From Pogostemon cablin (Eukaryota > Streptophyta > Magnoliopsida > Lamiales > Lamiaceae): 64,000 nt of DNA. The stretch is from assembly GCA_023678885.1 (NCBI GenBank), contig CM042982.1, forward strand, positions 8,122,001-8,186,000. The letters are read 5' to 3'. Made by a program: the position numbers and the translations under genes. The notes beneath the pieces were generated by a model. It worked only from the letters and a program-made list of their open reading frames with translations, was not told the origin of the DNA and made no database searches. Below, piece by piece: positions 34,135 to 45,852 of the stretch. Numbering within the stretch: the first letter of the stretch is position 1; each line of letters begins with the position of its first letter.

Positions 34135-35859
34135 TGTTAGGATAAGGCCATATTTTCGTATTGGAGTGCGTAGTTGATGTATTTTATATGATTCTGGTGC
34201 TTCTAATGGTTTTTGAGGAGTTTTGAAGGTTAAAATAGGGTAAGAATGAAGCGAAATCGAAGACAGGAAAGGAACGAGCTAAAAAGGGGCTTACTCGAGT
34301 TACATGAGTCAGCACGACTTAGCAACTTGAGTCGTGTTTGATGCCGTAGAGGGTCAGAATTGGTCAGTGAGCCAACTCGACTTATCTTGGGCAACACGAC
34401 TTGCAGCTCGATTCGAGCTGCGTATGGAGCAAACTGAGTTGTATATCGTGTGAGGCAGAGCAGCGCCGAATTTTATCCAGAGAGCCAACTCGAGTTGACA
34501 GGCGATGACTTGAATGCCATCTCGACTCATGTTGATGTAGGGAGAAAAATCAGTTTCAGAGCATGGCAGCTCGACTTAACAGGCGGACGCACGACTTGGT
34601 ATCACGACTCGAGTTGGATTACTAGAGTTGCAACATAGGTCGACTCGATTCGTGCTTGCAACTCGAGTTGGTCACTCCAACTCATGTTGCATTAGTTTGG
34701 GCTGAAAATTGGAATTTTTAATCCTCTGTGCGTGATAAACCTAAAGAAGAGCCCAGCAAGTCAGTTTCGTGGCCCATGGTATAAAAATGGGGATCAAACA
34801 CTTTGAGATGGGATCGATCATTCACCAAAAGAATGGAACGTGAGATTCAATTCACGGATCATCCACCACATCAATTCATATCAGAATTCACCCATCCATC
34901 CATTTCATCGGTCCAGAGGAGATTTCAAGTGTTATTCGAGAGTCAATCTAATTGGAGAGACGGAGGAGAAGTGCAATCCACAAACTAGGGTTTTGTATCT
35001 TTTCTTATTCTTTACTTTTGTGATTTCAAATATGAATTTGTCAGCAATGAGGGTTGTCTGTAACCTCATGGGCTAAATACTTTTACAGTTCTAAGGTTTG
35101 AGGGTCAGATGTAGTTGATTAGGGAACCTAGACTAAACTGAATCAATTCATACTGTGATAATCTTTATTTATTCATTTTATTCAAACTTTGTTATGCACT
35201 TGTAACGTCTTCATCGCATATTATTAATATGATTTGCTATGTTAGTTTGTGTGCATGTGTACTTGATTCTGTTTGTTTGCTAGGGATTAGAGTAGTTTGT
35301 CCGTGAACACGCTAATCCTAAGAGCTAGTAAATAGGGTACTTGATTATCCTAGTGAAACAATGCAATTAGAAAATCAAGTAGGAAGTGAATAAGATTGAA
35401 TATGAATTCCAGAGAATATATGTTAGTCGAATTGGCCATCCAGAAGTTTATAAAATTCGCCTTATTAGTATCTAGGAAGGATGATTAAAACTATTCATGC
35501 GTTATTTTATAATATTAATCCATTAAGACAATATGAATTAACAGTAGGACGTCTAGGAAACCAAATCAATTACATTAAACCTGATACCTTAGAGCTGTTA
35601 TTACTCTTTTGATCAAACTTGAATAATGCTCATTGCTTCTATTTATTGTGTTAATTGTTATTTAAATTATTTGAAATATTAATTTACAATCAAAACTTGG
35701 AAATTGGTTACAATAATTCTAATCGAATAGTGATATAAGATAAATAAATAGTTAGATGTCTCAGTGGGAACGATATTAATTTTAACTGGGGTACTTGCCA
35801 TTACAATTGACATCCCTACACTTGGGGATTTAATTGGAGTGTGCAATAATTGCCTAACA
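34135..35859 (+). mobile_element. Athila-type LTR (probable solo LTR)
   Basis: TGTTAGG...CCTAACA ends. The 3' part (ttacaattgacatccctaca, cttggggatttaattgg) is homologous to the end of the 12157 LTR (aattgatatccttcatactt, gaggattaattg). No primer site or coding follows. A dyad-rich array of cgactt/gagttg boxes occupies about 34290-34690. No target duplication was found. Confidence 0.65.
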
Positions 35860-35929
35860 AACATCGGATTAAAGAGGCTTAGCACCTTAATCTTTGATCA
35901 GAGACCATTCTTGACTAGAATATATCTTG

Positions 35930-36100
35930 AACGTGACTTGAAGATCTTGAGTGTTCTTGACTTGATCTTCGACTTAACTTGGTATTGATCTTCACTTGAC
36001 TTGTATCTTCACTTGGATCTTGATCTTCACTTGACTTGGATCTTGACCTTCGCTTGACTTGGATCTTAATCTTCGCTTGATCTTGATCTTCGTTTGACTC
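35930..36100. repeat. Imperfect tandem repeat, cttgatcttcacttgacttg-type
   Basis: Units of about 20-30 bases built from ttgatcttc, acttgactt and ggatcttg recur about six times with point changes. No coding seen. Confidence 0.7.
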
Positions 36101-36261
36101 TTCAGAATTCTTCAGGTCTTCAGGATTTTCAGAGTGAATGAAATGGGGACTGAAAACCCTTATTAATATATGGAGAAAATAACCACTTAAGATATATTTT
36201 CTCTTTTAAAAGATATGTTGGGTTTTTCTCCTTTAATTAAGCATGCTGGACTGGACATGTA

Positions 36262-36378
36262 CCTATTTAATTTAATTAGGTCTGTTGAACTGAACCTGAG
36301 CCTATTTAATTTAATTAGGCCTGTGGGATTTGACATGAGCCTATTTAATTTAATTAGGCCTGCTGAATTTGATTTGCT
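36262..36378. repeat. 39-bp tandem repeat, three copies
   Basis: cctatttaatttaattagg starts at 36262, 36301 and 36340 (period 39). The core ttaatttaattaa is self-complementary. More decayed relatives continue to about 36470 as cccatttaacttgaatt-type pieces. Confidence 0.85.
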
Positions 36379-36470
36379 AGATTTATTGACCTGAGTCAGG
36401 CCCACTTAATTTGGATTGAGCTCATTTGACTTGAATTGAGCCCATTTAACTTGAATTTGGGCCCAAATAA

Positions 36471-36897
36471 TTATATTAATTATCAATTATTTATTTATTT
36501 ATTTTAGAAATTAATTTATTTAAATTTCTTAATAAATAAATATTTAATTAATATTTAATATATTTTCCTTTGCATTTTATTTATTAGGCAATAAAATTTA
36601 ATTGTCTACAACAAGCATTGCAATTTGACAATCTCACACAAAAACAACTTCAGGTGCATGAAAGATGAACAACATATACATAGGAATTGAAGAAAGCATC
36701 GAATTTAGGAGAGTTAATCTTCCTTGTCCAATCGAGAATTTTCAAACCTTACAATTTCATCAATCGATTTCTCACTTTTTTAACCATGTGTTCAAGTAGA
36801 ATAAATTGTGAAGTGAAGATAAATAGCAAACAAAGATGAGTTTAAAAGATAAGAGCAATTACAATAATCCTAAATAAGTTTAATTAGAAATAAAAAA
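36471..36897. other. 3' flank of the SCPL gene
   Basis: AT-rich with no further gene. It contains the 3' untranslated region of the - strand SCPL gene; a poly(A) site was not placed. Confidence 0.4.
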
Positions 36898-39800
36898 TCA
36901 AAATGGTTGGGAGGGAAGGGGTTGGGCATTGAGAAAATGTTGTAGTAGTTGAAATGCTTCCTTTGGCTTATAAGTGGGAACTTGGTGCCCTGCTCCTCTC
37001 ACTGTCACAAATGTCAATCCTTCATATTCCACTGTCCATCCTCCAACCTATATATATATATATTCCAACAACAAATAATAATATTAATAAAACTAATTTG
37101 TTTTCTGTGAATCATAATGTACTATAAATTTTCCTTGAAAAAAAATTATATTCTTAAATATTCTAAAGAATAAAGTAATAAACATTAATATAATAAAACA
37201 TAAACCAATATGAAGCATGGTGTGAGAAATATTATTAAAAATAATAAGGATAAAAATAAAAGGAAATTAATTAAGTATATTTGAATAACCTGTTTGTGGT
37301 AAGTGTACCAAGGAGTCCAAGGCTGTTTGATGTGTAATCCCAGCTTCTTTAGACCGTATCTAGTTGCTGTCACTGGAACTCTACCATCTGTATCTCCACT
37401 GTCAACACCCACATTCAATTCAATTAATTAATCATGATTAATAATTTTCTAATTATCAATTAATTACTTACCTGAAAACCCAAAATCTAAGACCTGCTGC
37501 AATGAGCTTCCGGATGATAGGGAAAATTGTGCTAGGACTATCGTTCCAAGTCGTGATTACGTCACTGCAACCATTTTATTTAATATTATTTTATGAGTAT
37601 CCATTAAAAAGAAAAATAATTAAAGAAATTAATACCTGCAATGTGTCCAATTATAAGAAATTTTGGTTGTGTTAGCATGAAGAGCTAGTTGAACATCTGC
37701 CCTATTCAGATAGCTCTCAGTGTACAAAGAAAGACAAGGATCATACCCTCTTGATGGCCCCATCACCACCTTTCCATCCTATAAATATTTATATAATTGT
37801 TAATACAATCAAAACATGCATAAACCTGTCTCATACCATTTTATTTTATTCAAAAAAATATATATATTCTAAAATAGGTATAACAATCATTTTTGTCTTA
37901 AACCATTCAATTTTTGCTCCGATTTCGTCACTAAATAATACTCCCTCCGTCCGCTTTCAAGGGTACAATTTTTTCATTTTGGTCATCCGCTCCCAAGGAT
38001 CTCATTTCCTTTTTTATCTACACACACTCACTAATACAACTAAAAAATGGGATCTGATCAGGGATACATTGAAAGCTAAACTAAAAGGGCGGGGGCGCCT
38101 TAGCCTTTATCATGGAATGAAAAATCGGCGTGGCGCTGCTGGATGCTTTTGATCAATAGGAAGAGGAGTCGTCGGCCAAAAATCAAGATCACCAAAAGTA
38201 ACGACCACCAAGATAGGCATAGTAATTACAAATTTTGATCACCCATTTTTGGAAAAGGGGCTTCCGCCTTACACAAGTCAGATTGGATTGCCTGAATCAC
38301 GAGTCTTATATACTGTGTTCCACACCTCTACTAATACAACTATTCACTACACATTAAATAACAATACTCCTTAATCTCCGTGCCCAAAAGCAAATAACAC
38401 CCTTGAATCCGGACGGAGGGAGTATTATTTTTACGAATTTCATCTCATAACTTTGTAAAAACACCATTTCAGTCTCACTCCATAGAATAAGTAAAAATGC
38501 AATTTTTTTATGAGAATTTAAAAGTTATAGAACTATTTCAAAAAAATTAAGTTTCTTGAGATTATTTTAAATAAAATAAATTTCTATGGAAAGATTTTTA
38601 TTTTAAACTCATACAATCTAAAAACTTTAATTTCTCGACATAGTGTAAGTTACTTCGTTTTAAGTTTATTGATATATTATGGTCATATATTGATACCTCT
38701 TCAGAGTATTAATGCATAACTAGTTCGAGTCCGACTCGATTCATACATAATTTTATCGGATTCAGAGTCAAGTAATTGAAGCACGAATACTAAATCCAGA
38801 AGGGTAGAGATTATGATGAATACTTACAATGTTGAATGTTAGGGCTGGAGCATGACGTAGAAAGGCAGTAGAATTTGTACCGTCGTTGCAGGTAGGAGAA
38901 TATAGACTGTACATGTCGATTATACGGTATACGTGGAAGTATTTCTTCAGGGCATCGTTGCAATCATTCGACACATTTGCACTCTTGAAATTCTTGCATT
39001 CCTTCTTGATTTCGTCGTATAATTCGTCTGATATTACAGCATGGTCCCAGGCGTAATCGATCATGCCCAACTGATCTGTTTCATCGTTTATCACTGCATT
39101 CCCTATCTGCATTTGCATAATTTAACATTCATAAATATTTTATGTAATTACGAAAAGTATTTAATTCATTTTTGGTCCTATAACAATTTATTATTTTTTA
39201 TTTTGTAAAACAAAAATCTCGATATTGGTCTATTTTGACAAAAAAATCGCAGGAAATTAGATTTTTCACCAGGATTTTGTATGTGCAGTACGGCGCACGC
39301 AACATCTCAATTTGGGGTTTTTCGGGGATTTTGAAGTCAAAATTGACCATGTCAGAAGTTATTGGACTAAATTGAAAATTAGCATAAAAAATAATCAATA
39401 ATTATGGGAATAAAGTGAATTTAACTCTTATTTTTAGTATGAATATAGGGAGTTTAATATCAATTAATCATATCAATTATGTGGATACATAAGACTAATT
39501 GTATAATAATTGAGAGCTAACTTACCATAATGCCCTTGAGATTAATGTAGTCATCACGGGGTGCATTTTTATTTTTGTCAACGATAACCTCAGCAAGTTG
39601 AGGAACATAGTGTCCTAAAATATTTAAAAGTAATAACAAGTTAAAATTATTTAATTAAATTAATAACTATTAACATAAATTAAAATTTTAATATTAAAGC
39701 TACCTGCATAACTTTCCCCTGATATGTAAAAATCATGGGATTTAAATTGGGGAAATCTTCGGAACCAGCCCACCAGAAACTTATACGAATCAGCAGCTGA

Positions 39801-42800
39801 ATATATTACATATTTACCACTATTATATTCATTATTACATAACTAAAAAAAAGAGGTGACTATATTAATCTCGAAAACTTATTCACGGTAACAGCATAAT
39901 TAATTGGATTGGCATTACCTGAATTTAACGTGAAAGAAATAATATTACAATTCATTTAAACGAATAGTTTTTTTTTTTACACAAATCGTATAAGGGTACA
40001 ATATTTTATTTTAAATAATATACATTTTAATTCATAATTAGGGTATTATTTATTTAATGAAATAGTCGGTTGAAATATGAAAGACATTAATGTTTGAGTA
40101 AGGAAAAAAAATTAAGAATATAAATTTTTATATTAGAAGTTACAACAAGAATAAAATTTTCTAAGAGTGTTCGAAAAATACGCAGGTTTTATCCATTTAT
40201 ATTTCGTGTGAGTAAAAACGACGCTTCTTCATGGGGTAAATTATTGTGAAGCAGAGAAAAATGATTCTTATAAGAAAGGTTATTAATTTCATAGAAATTA
40301 AATAAATAAAACTATATAGAATATCGAAACCCGTTAATTAATTAATTAATACCTGTTATTTTATCTCCAAGTTCCTTAATATCAGTGCTAGTATTTGTGT
40401 ATGAGAATCCCACGCCTACTGGTGCTTCCAAAAATAGTAAGTTAGCAGCTGCACAAATTAATTATTAATCCGAGTTAGAATGAGTTTAAATCAAATCATC
40501 ATAATTAATCTATTGTTAATTTTCATGGTATTAATTTTTTTTCTTTTTTTTTTTAAATTCTCAGAATATTGTATTGCTCTATTAATCTATAGTTAGAATA
40601 TTTGAGCTTCGGCTGTCCATGAATCCACATGGAATAGTAGCCCACAAAGAACCTAGTAGACTTATTAATCTAACAGCACAATATTTTGTTCTTGGGCTTG
40701 GGCATGGTCTTAAATTTATATTTCTCACTTTAATTCTATTTAGTGTTATATTATTTCTCGCAATTTTATTCTTGAATTAAGTTTAGGATCTAGCTCTGAT
40801 ATCAAGATTTATTGGGCTTATAGACCTAAAGAGAGACTTCAATTTGATACATCAATAGAAATTGTGAATTATTTAAAATGCAAATAAATAAATACCTTTA
40901 TTCCATGTGTATTTGTTAAACTTAAGCTTTGGGGTGTCCCCTTTTTGAGGAAAGAAAGGTCCCAATTCTTCTGATTGGCCAAACCCTATGGATGAACAGC
41001 CAGGTCCTGAATTCAATCATAATAATAAAGTAAAACAACAATGGTTAGTTTTATTAGAAAAATTATGAAGAAAGAAACTAGAACTCCTCTTGACATTATT
41101 TACACCCTAATCTTTATATGTTCAAGTATATAGTTAGAATCTTTATGATTTTCTACTTACAAAATCATATAAATGAAATAATTTGAAATTTCTAGCTACA
41201 TATATATTATTGTAATTGATACAAAAGATTATTTAGTGTTGTTATTAAGGAGAAATATATAGGTAGTTTTACTTATGAGATGACTTAACAACGTTGTCAA
41301 TTAATTCAAGCCCTCAGTGTCATAAATAGAGCTCAACTACTGCCTAGCTAAATATCATCATTATCATTATGAAATTAGATTGTACACAATGTTAAAGAAA
41401 TTAAGGTCATAATGCTGGAATTCAATCTACAGCTTGGAAATATCTGTCACATTCTTAATTAGTAGCAGATAGTCTTGATTTTTTCATATGCATGTTACTC
41501 CCTATGTTGCACCTTGCCTTGTATCGTTAGCGTAGATATGGAGTTTAGAAAAAATTATTTTTCTTACAAATTTTATTGACTTTTGAATGTTAAATTCATA
41601 CTTTAAAATAAGAAATACTCTGAATGATAAAGTAAGTTATATTAAATTAGATGAGGTGGTAAATTAAATTTACAGTTAAGATATGGAGTAATTTAATTTT
41701 TAAGTTGGGGATAGATATTGTGTTTTTTTTTTTGGAATTAACTATTGAAATGAAAGGTGTGAACTTAGCTTCAATTATAAGTAATTCTCTAGTTGTGTTT
41801 ATTTATTTATTTATTTTTCTCAAAAACACAATATATATGATGTTTAATGTTTTTAAAGTTATGAGAGTAAACCATACTTTAACAATATTAAAATTATACT
41901 TGAATGAATCGTATATCATGATTTTGTAAATTATATTTTAATAAATCACACGTTTTACTTAATTAAATCATACTTTTAACATTTTAAATAATATTTTAAC
42001 TATTTCGAAATCATACTTTAAAATGATATATCACTGTCGTGAATTTATAAATTTATTTGAAAAATTTGTAAAAGCACACCATGTATAAAATAATATCACA
42101 TTAATTACATTAAGGGTCTATATAACAATTTTTTAGAAGTAGAAGGTGAAATAGAGTCTATATGCTCCACATATATATGTGTGTCTGTGTCATCTACATA
42201 TTCTAGTGTGGACCATATTTTTGTTTTATTTTAGCAATTTGACTATAGGTGTGGTTCTCATAATTTATTGGTTCCCTATTTTCTTTCTTTCTTTATTTAT
42301 ATTTATATATATATTATTTTATTTTATTTTAATTAATTGTAAACGTCTCTTAAAAGAAGTTCTGTAAATGTGCCAAGAAAATAATTAACTTTTGGCCTTA
42401 AGTAGGTCGTTATAACTTACGTATCAAAGAATATGAACTGAACTAATAATTTAATTTACGATGAGGATAATTCTCCTAATACTTCCAAAAAATAACAGCT
42501 ATAAATATATACATGCATGTTTAATATTAAAAAAAAAAGTTCTATATAAATAATTCTCCGACATGATAAATACTTGTGCAAGATAATTTTGAGCTTTTTG
42601 AGATAAATAACAAGTGCATTCGATCGAATAGAAGTGATTGCAGTCCTACCAAACCATTTCATGAACAAATATGGTGATAGATAAAATTAAAAAATTATAA
42701 TTTAAAAAAAATAAATTGAAACGATCTCACACATTACTTGCTTAATCATAATCTACATGCACACTGATTGCTATGCAAATTAATAGTGTGGACATATGTT

Positions 42801-43158
42801 TTTCAAAAACCAATTAATATCTGCTAGTTGAAAATTAATTTTGAAGGATATGGAAATCACGAAATTATATATACATACCTCCATTAAGCCACAAAAGGAG
42901 AGGTTTCTTGTGAGGATTTGTAGTGGCTTCAAAGAACCAATAAAACAGTGCTCTTCCATGAGTTTGATTGACTGTAACATACCCTGCATACTGCTTGAAA
43001 CTCACCGGCGGCTGCCCCGGCAGCTCCGCCACTCGATCCGCCTCTTGCTCTGCCGGAATTCTCTCGTAGGCCGCCCCCGCCCCGGCCATCAACACCAGCA
43101 TTAATGACACAAAAACATGGTGGAGCATTGGATGACCCTGCACCACATTATTGCACAT
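36898..43158 (-). CDS. Serine carboxypeptidase-like protein (SCPL, S10 family), ten exons
   Basis: Exons on the - strand: 43158-42879, 41006-40896, 40448-40353, 39796-39704, 39614-39526, 39106-38828, 37778-37636, 37564-37472, 37398-37290, 37047-36898. All introns are GT-AG and phases agree, giving 480 residues, the usual SCPL length. Residues 11-30 form a hydrophobic signal peptide, so the product should enter the secretory/vacuolar route. Landmarks: L-N-G-G-P-G-C-S-S (oxyanion region), E-A-P-V-G-V-G-F-S-Y, I-S-G-E-S-Y-A-G with nucleophile Ser191, G-D-T-D-G-R-V-P (catalytic Asp, probably 397), and G-A-G-H-Q-V-P with His452. The sequence most resembles the SCPL40-like group. Members are peptidases or acyltransferases; which applies here, and the substrate, cannot be told. 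Met11 (ATG at 43128) is an alternative start. Intron 6 holds a MITE with a foreign insert. A broken paralogue lies at 59848-63011. Confidence 0.92.
37941..38422. mobile_element. Stowaway-like MITE (family D) in SCPL intron 6, carrying an insert
   Basis: TA-CTCCCTCCGTCCG...CGGACGGAGGGAG-TA. The left 110 and right 100 bases match the complete 216-bp element at 43795-44010 (reverse orientation). The middle is replaced or interrupted by about 265-270 bases with no counterpart there. Confidence 0.88.
38052..38320. other. Foreign GC-richer insert inside the intronic MITE
   Basis: The sequence between tgggat and cacacctc of the MITE is about half G+C (for example aaagggcgggggcgcctt, gaaaaggggcttccgcc), unlike the MITE and intron around it. 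No terminal repeats or clear target duplication are seen, and no gene was recognised. The composition fits organelle DNA patched into a break, but that origin is only a hypothesis. Confidence 0.6.
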
Positions 43159-43224
43159 GATCTCTACCTTTTTATTTTGTCTATCAAGAATTTTTTTTGA
43201 AATGAAGTGTGTGTGTAAGTGTGT

Positions 43225-43236
43225 GTATATATAGTG
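43225..43236 (-). promoter_or_regulatory. TATA box of the SCPL gene
   Basis: On the - strand it reads cactatatatac, about 67-78 bases upstream of the ATG at 43158, a normal spacing for a plant TATA box with a short leader of roughly 35-45 bases. Confidence 0.55.
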
Positions 43237-43794
43237 AGGGGTAAATGATAAATAGGTATGCAAAAGACAGATCACAAGTGGGGTTGTAACCATAATGATT
43301 CTTTTACCTCAAAACTATGTATATGGATACAAGGACTGCACTTTCTATTCCTTTCCTTTTTGTAAATATCTATTTTGGAATTTTTGTAGAAAACATTGTA
43401 TCCAACCAAAGAACTAAGGTCTAGTAGCTTTAGTACCCATGGATAAGGTGAGTTCTCGGTTTCGTCTCGTGAGGATTCCAACGAACGAATGCTAATATCA
43501 AAGAAATAAGTTCGAGAGTTATTGAAAGCAATCTGTGCTAATTTGTGGGTTATAATGTCTGTCAAATGACTAATTCATCGAAAATAATGTCATCAATAAT
43601 ACAGTCAAAAGTACAAAAAATTCATCTTTGGTTTGATCAAAAGATAATAAAGGAGTAACATGTCAATTTCGAGAATAATGCGTCTATGGATTTGATCTCG
43701 TGCAAGTTGAACTCTCCGGCTTATGTTTTGCTAAAGCCTCAAAGACATACACCAAAAGAACCAATTCTTGATGGCGTTCATAGCTTATTTCGTA
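43237..43794. other. Upstream region of the SCPL gene
   Basis: No gene and no recognised element. It should contain the remaining promoter of the - strand SCPL gene; individual sites were not identified. Confidence 0.4.
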
Positions 43795-44010
43795 CTCCCT
43801 CCGTCCGAATTCAAGGAAGTCATTTGCTTTTGGGCACGGAGATTAAGAAGTATTGTTATTTAATGTGTATTGGGTAGGTGTATTAATGGAGGTGTGGGTC
43901 CCATTTTTTTGTTGTATTAGTAGGTGTGTGTGGATAAAAAATAAATGAGACCTTGGAGGCGAACGTCCAAAATGTAAAAATAATACCCTTGGAAGGGTGG
44001 ACGGAGGGAG
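43795..44010. mobile_element. Stowaway-like MITE (family D), complete
   Basis: TA-CTCCCTCCGTCCGAATTCAAGG...GGACGGAGGGAG-TA, 216 bp. Internal landmarks are gcacggagattaagaag and gaggtgtgggtcccat. It is the uninterrupted reference for the copy in SCPL intron 6. Confidence 0.93.
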
Positions 44011-44587
44011 TATTTAACAAAGTTAGCAAGGACACGGAGCATGGATTAAATAATTGTACCCAAATTTTCTATCTCATTTTAGTATATTATCTTTTGTATT
44101 ATACAAGAGTGGAAAAAAATAATTCTAAAGATAATGATAATTTTTTTCTTCTTTCTAATTGCACAATATATAATATACCAAATTCGACGACAATCTCGTG
44201 TGATAAATAATACATCTACCAACTTGCAATTTTGGAATTTTCTTTCGCAATTAATAAATTTGTTTCATATTGAGAGACTATATACATGGACCTTATACCC
44301 TCCGAATGTGACTGAATTGGACATCAACTATTGGAAAATGCCCAACAAGGAAAAACCATGTATTAACAACTAAGCTGGCCAATAAAAAAGATTATAAGGC
44401 TTTTATTGCAAGTATTTTTCAAATACCATAAATTAACTTTATTTGTACTATTCAAAGATGATTGAAATTGAATATTAATTATTGCATTTGAAATGACATT
44501 ATGATTTTAGTATATTGACCAACTGCATGAACCCAAAATTTTCAATTTTTGTTTGGTATTGTATAGAAGAAATTTTTTTACGACCAA
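44011..44587. other. Non-coding spacer
   Basis: AT-rich, nothing supported. Bases 44588-44590 (tat) are the left target duplication of the next element. Confidence 0.5.
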
Positions 44588-44590
44588 TAT

Positions 44591-45208
44591 CACTACAAAA
44601 AGTACTCCCTCCATCCCATAAAATGGTACGCGTTTCACTATTCTTGAAATTCGCTTAAAATGCATCAATTTTCTCTATTTAATAAAGAAAGTACACAATA
44701 TAATTCATCACTTCCCTCTAATACAATTACTCACCTTATCTATAATAATAATACTCCTTAATTTACGTTCAAAAAGCAAATAAAGACCCTAGAACCGTCC
44801 ACGTGCAAACAGCAAACGTGTACCTTGTTATGGGACAGAGGGAGTATTTTTTATCAACCGAATTTACCAACGGAATTTAATCTGTTGGTAATTACCAATG
44901 GATTACTAACAAAAATGACATTTTTGTTTCAGCAACGGAATGTCAACAAATTTATTCTCTATTTTAGCAACGGAATTCAATCCGTTAATAATTACCAACG
45001 GATTACCAAAGGAATCATTATATAAATTACCAACGGAATTATTAGCAATGGATTACCAACGGAATTAATTTTTCGTTACTAAAAATTTACCAACCATCAC
45101 TTTATCAACGGATTCCGTTGTTAATCCGTTGGTAAACCAATTTAACAATGGAATTAGGACTTTTACCAACGGGATATTCCATTGGCAAAAAATAATTTTT
45201 TAGTAGTG
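44591..45208. mobile_element. Small non-autonomous CACTA element with a nested MITE
   Basis: CACTACAAAAAG...TTTTTTAGTAGTG with a perfect 3-bp duplication tat (44588-44590 and 45209-45211). Subterminal repeats of taccaacggaatt and its complement fill most of the body. There is no coding capacity. A Stowaway MITE sits 14 bases from its left end. Confidence 0.85.
44605..44844. mobile_element. Stowaway-like MITE nested in the CACTA element
   Basis: TA-CTCCCTCCATCCCATAAAATG...TTATGGGACAGAGGGAG-TA, about 240 bp. Internal landmarks are ttcacta-ttcttgaaattc and ctaatacaattactcacc. Confidence 0.88.
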
Positions 45209-45852
45209 TATATTCTCACTATTTATTAATTACAGTAATTCTTGCATGAAACCATATTATATTGAGATTTTTTTTAGTACTTACTACTAATTACATTAAA
45301 AATCCTTTATTATTATAAGATACAAACATACAAAAATATTACTACTGACTACAAAAATATATAGTGATATTCCAATATTACCCTTACAATGTGCTGCACA
45401 TAAATGTTTGTGTGCAGCATGAATATTCGTGTACAGCAAAACTGTGTGCAGTAAAAAAAGTGTGTGCAACAAAAAAATGTATATCTGGCGGCAGTCCGGC
45501 GGAGGTCCAGCGACCGGGCGGCGGTGGGTGGGTGAGGGGTTTAGGATTTTTGGTTTAAAGTGTATAGGTTTAGGGTTATATTTGGTATTTTGCTTTAATA
45601 TTTTGTATGTGAGAGTAATTTTTTTAAATCAACGTATCTCATAGTAATTATGGGTACATAGTGTGTACTTAAGAGTAATTTTTCCTTTTTGTTCTATCAG
45701 TTGTATTTTTTATTGGGCGTATGTTATTTTTTATTTGTCGTAAAAATTGTACATGAAATAATTCAATTGAATGATTATTATTTTTCAACAATTAAATATT
45801 TTTATTTTTTTAAAATTATCATCAAACTTATCAATCTCTAAAACTTATTCAA

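Noticed and set aside
37751..38152. 133-residue open frame on the + strand
   Set aside because: It starts in an SCPL exon on the opposite strand and runs through the MITE and its insert. It is a chance frame.
38043..38320. A specific organelle gene in the MITE insert
   Set aside because: The composition is suggestive, but no organelle gene could be recognised with confidence, so no name is given.
41498..41690. Another Stowaway-like MITE in SCPL intron 1 (ctccctatgttgc ... atatggag)
   Set aside because: The ends match only over a few bases and the interior fits none of the families here. Too weak to annotate.
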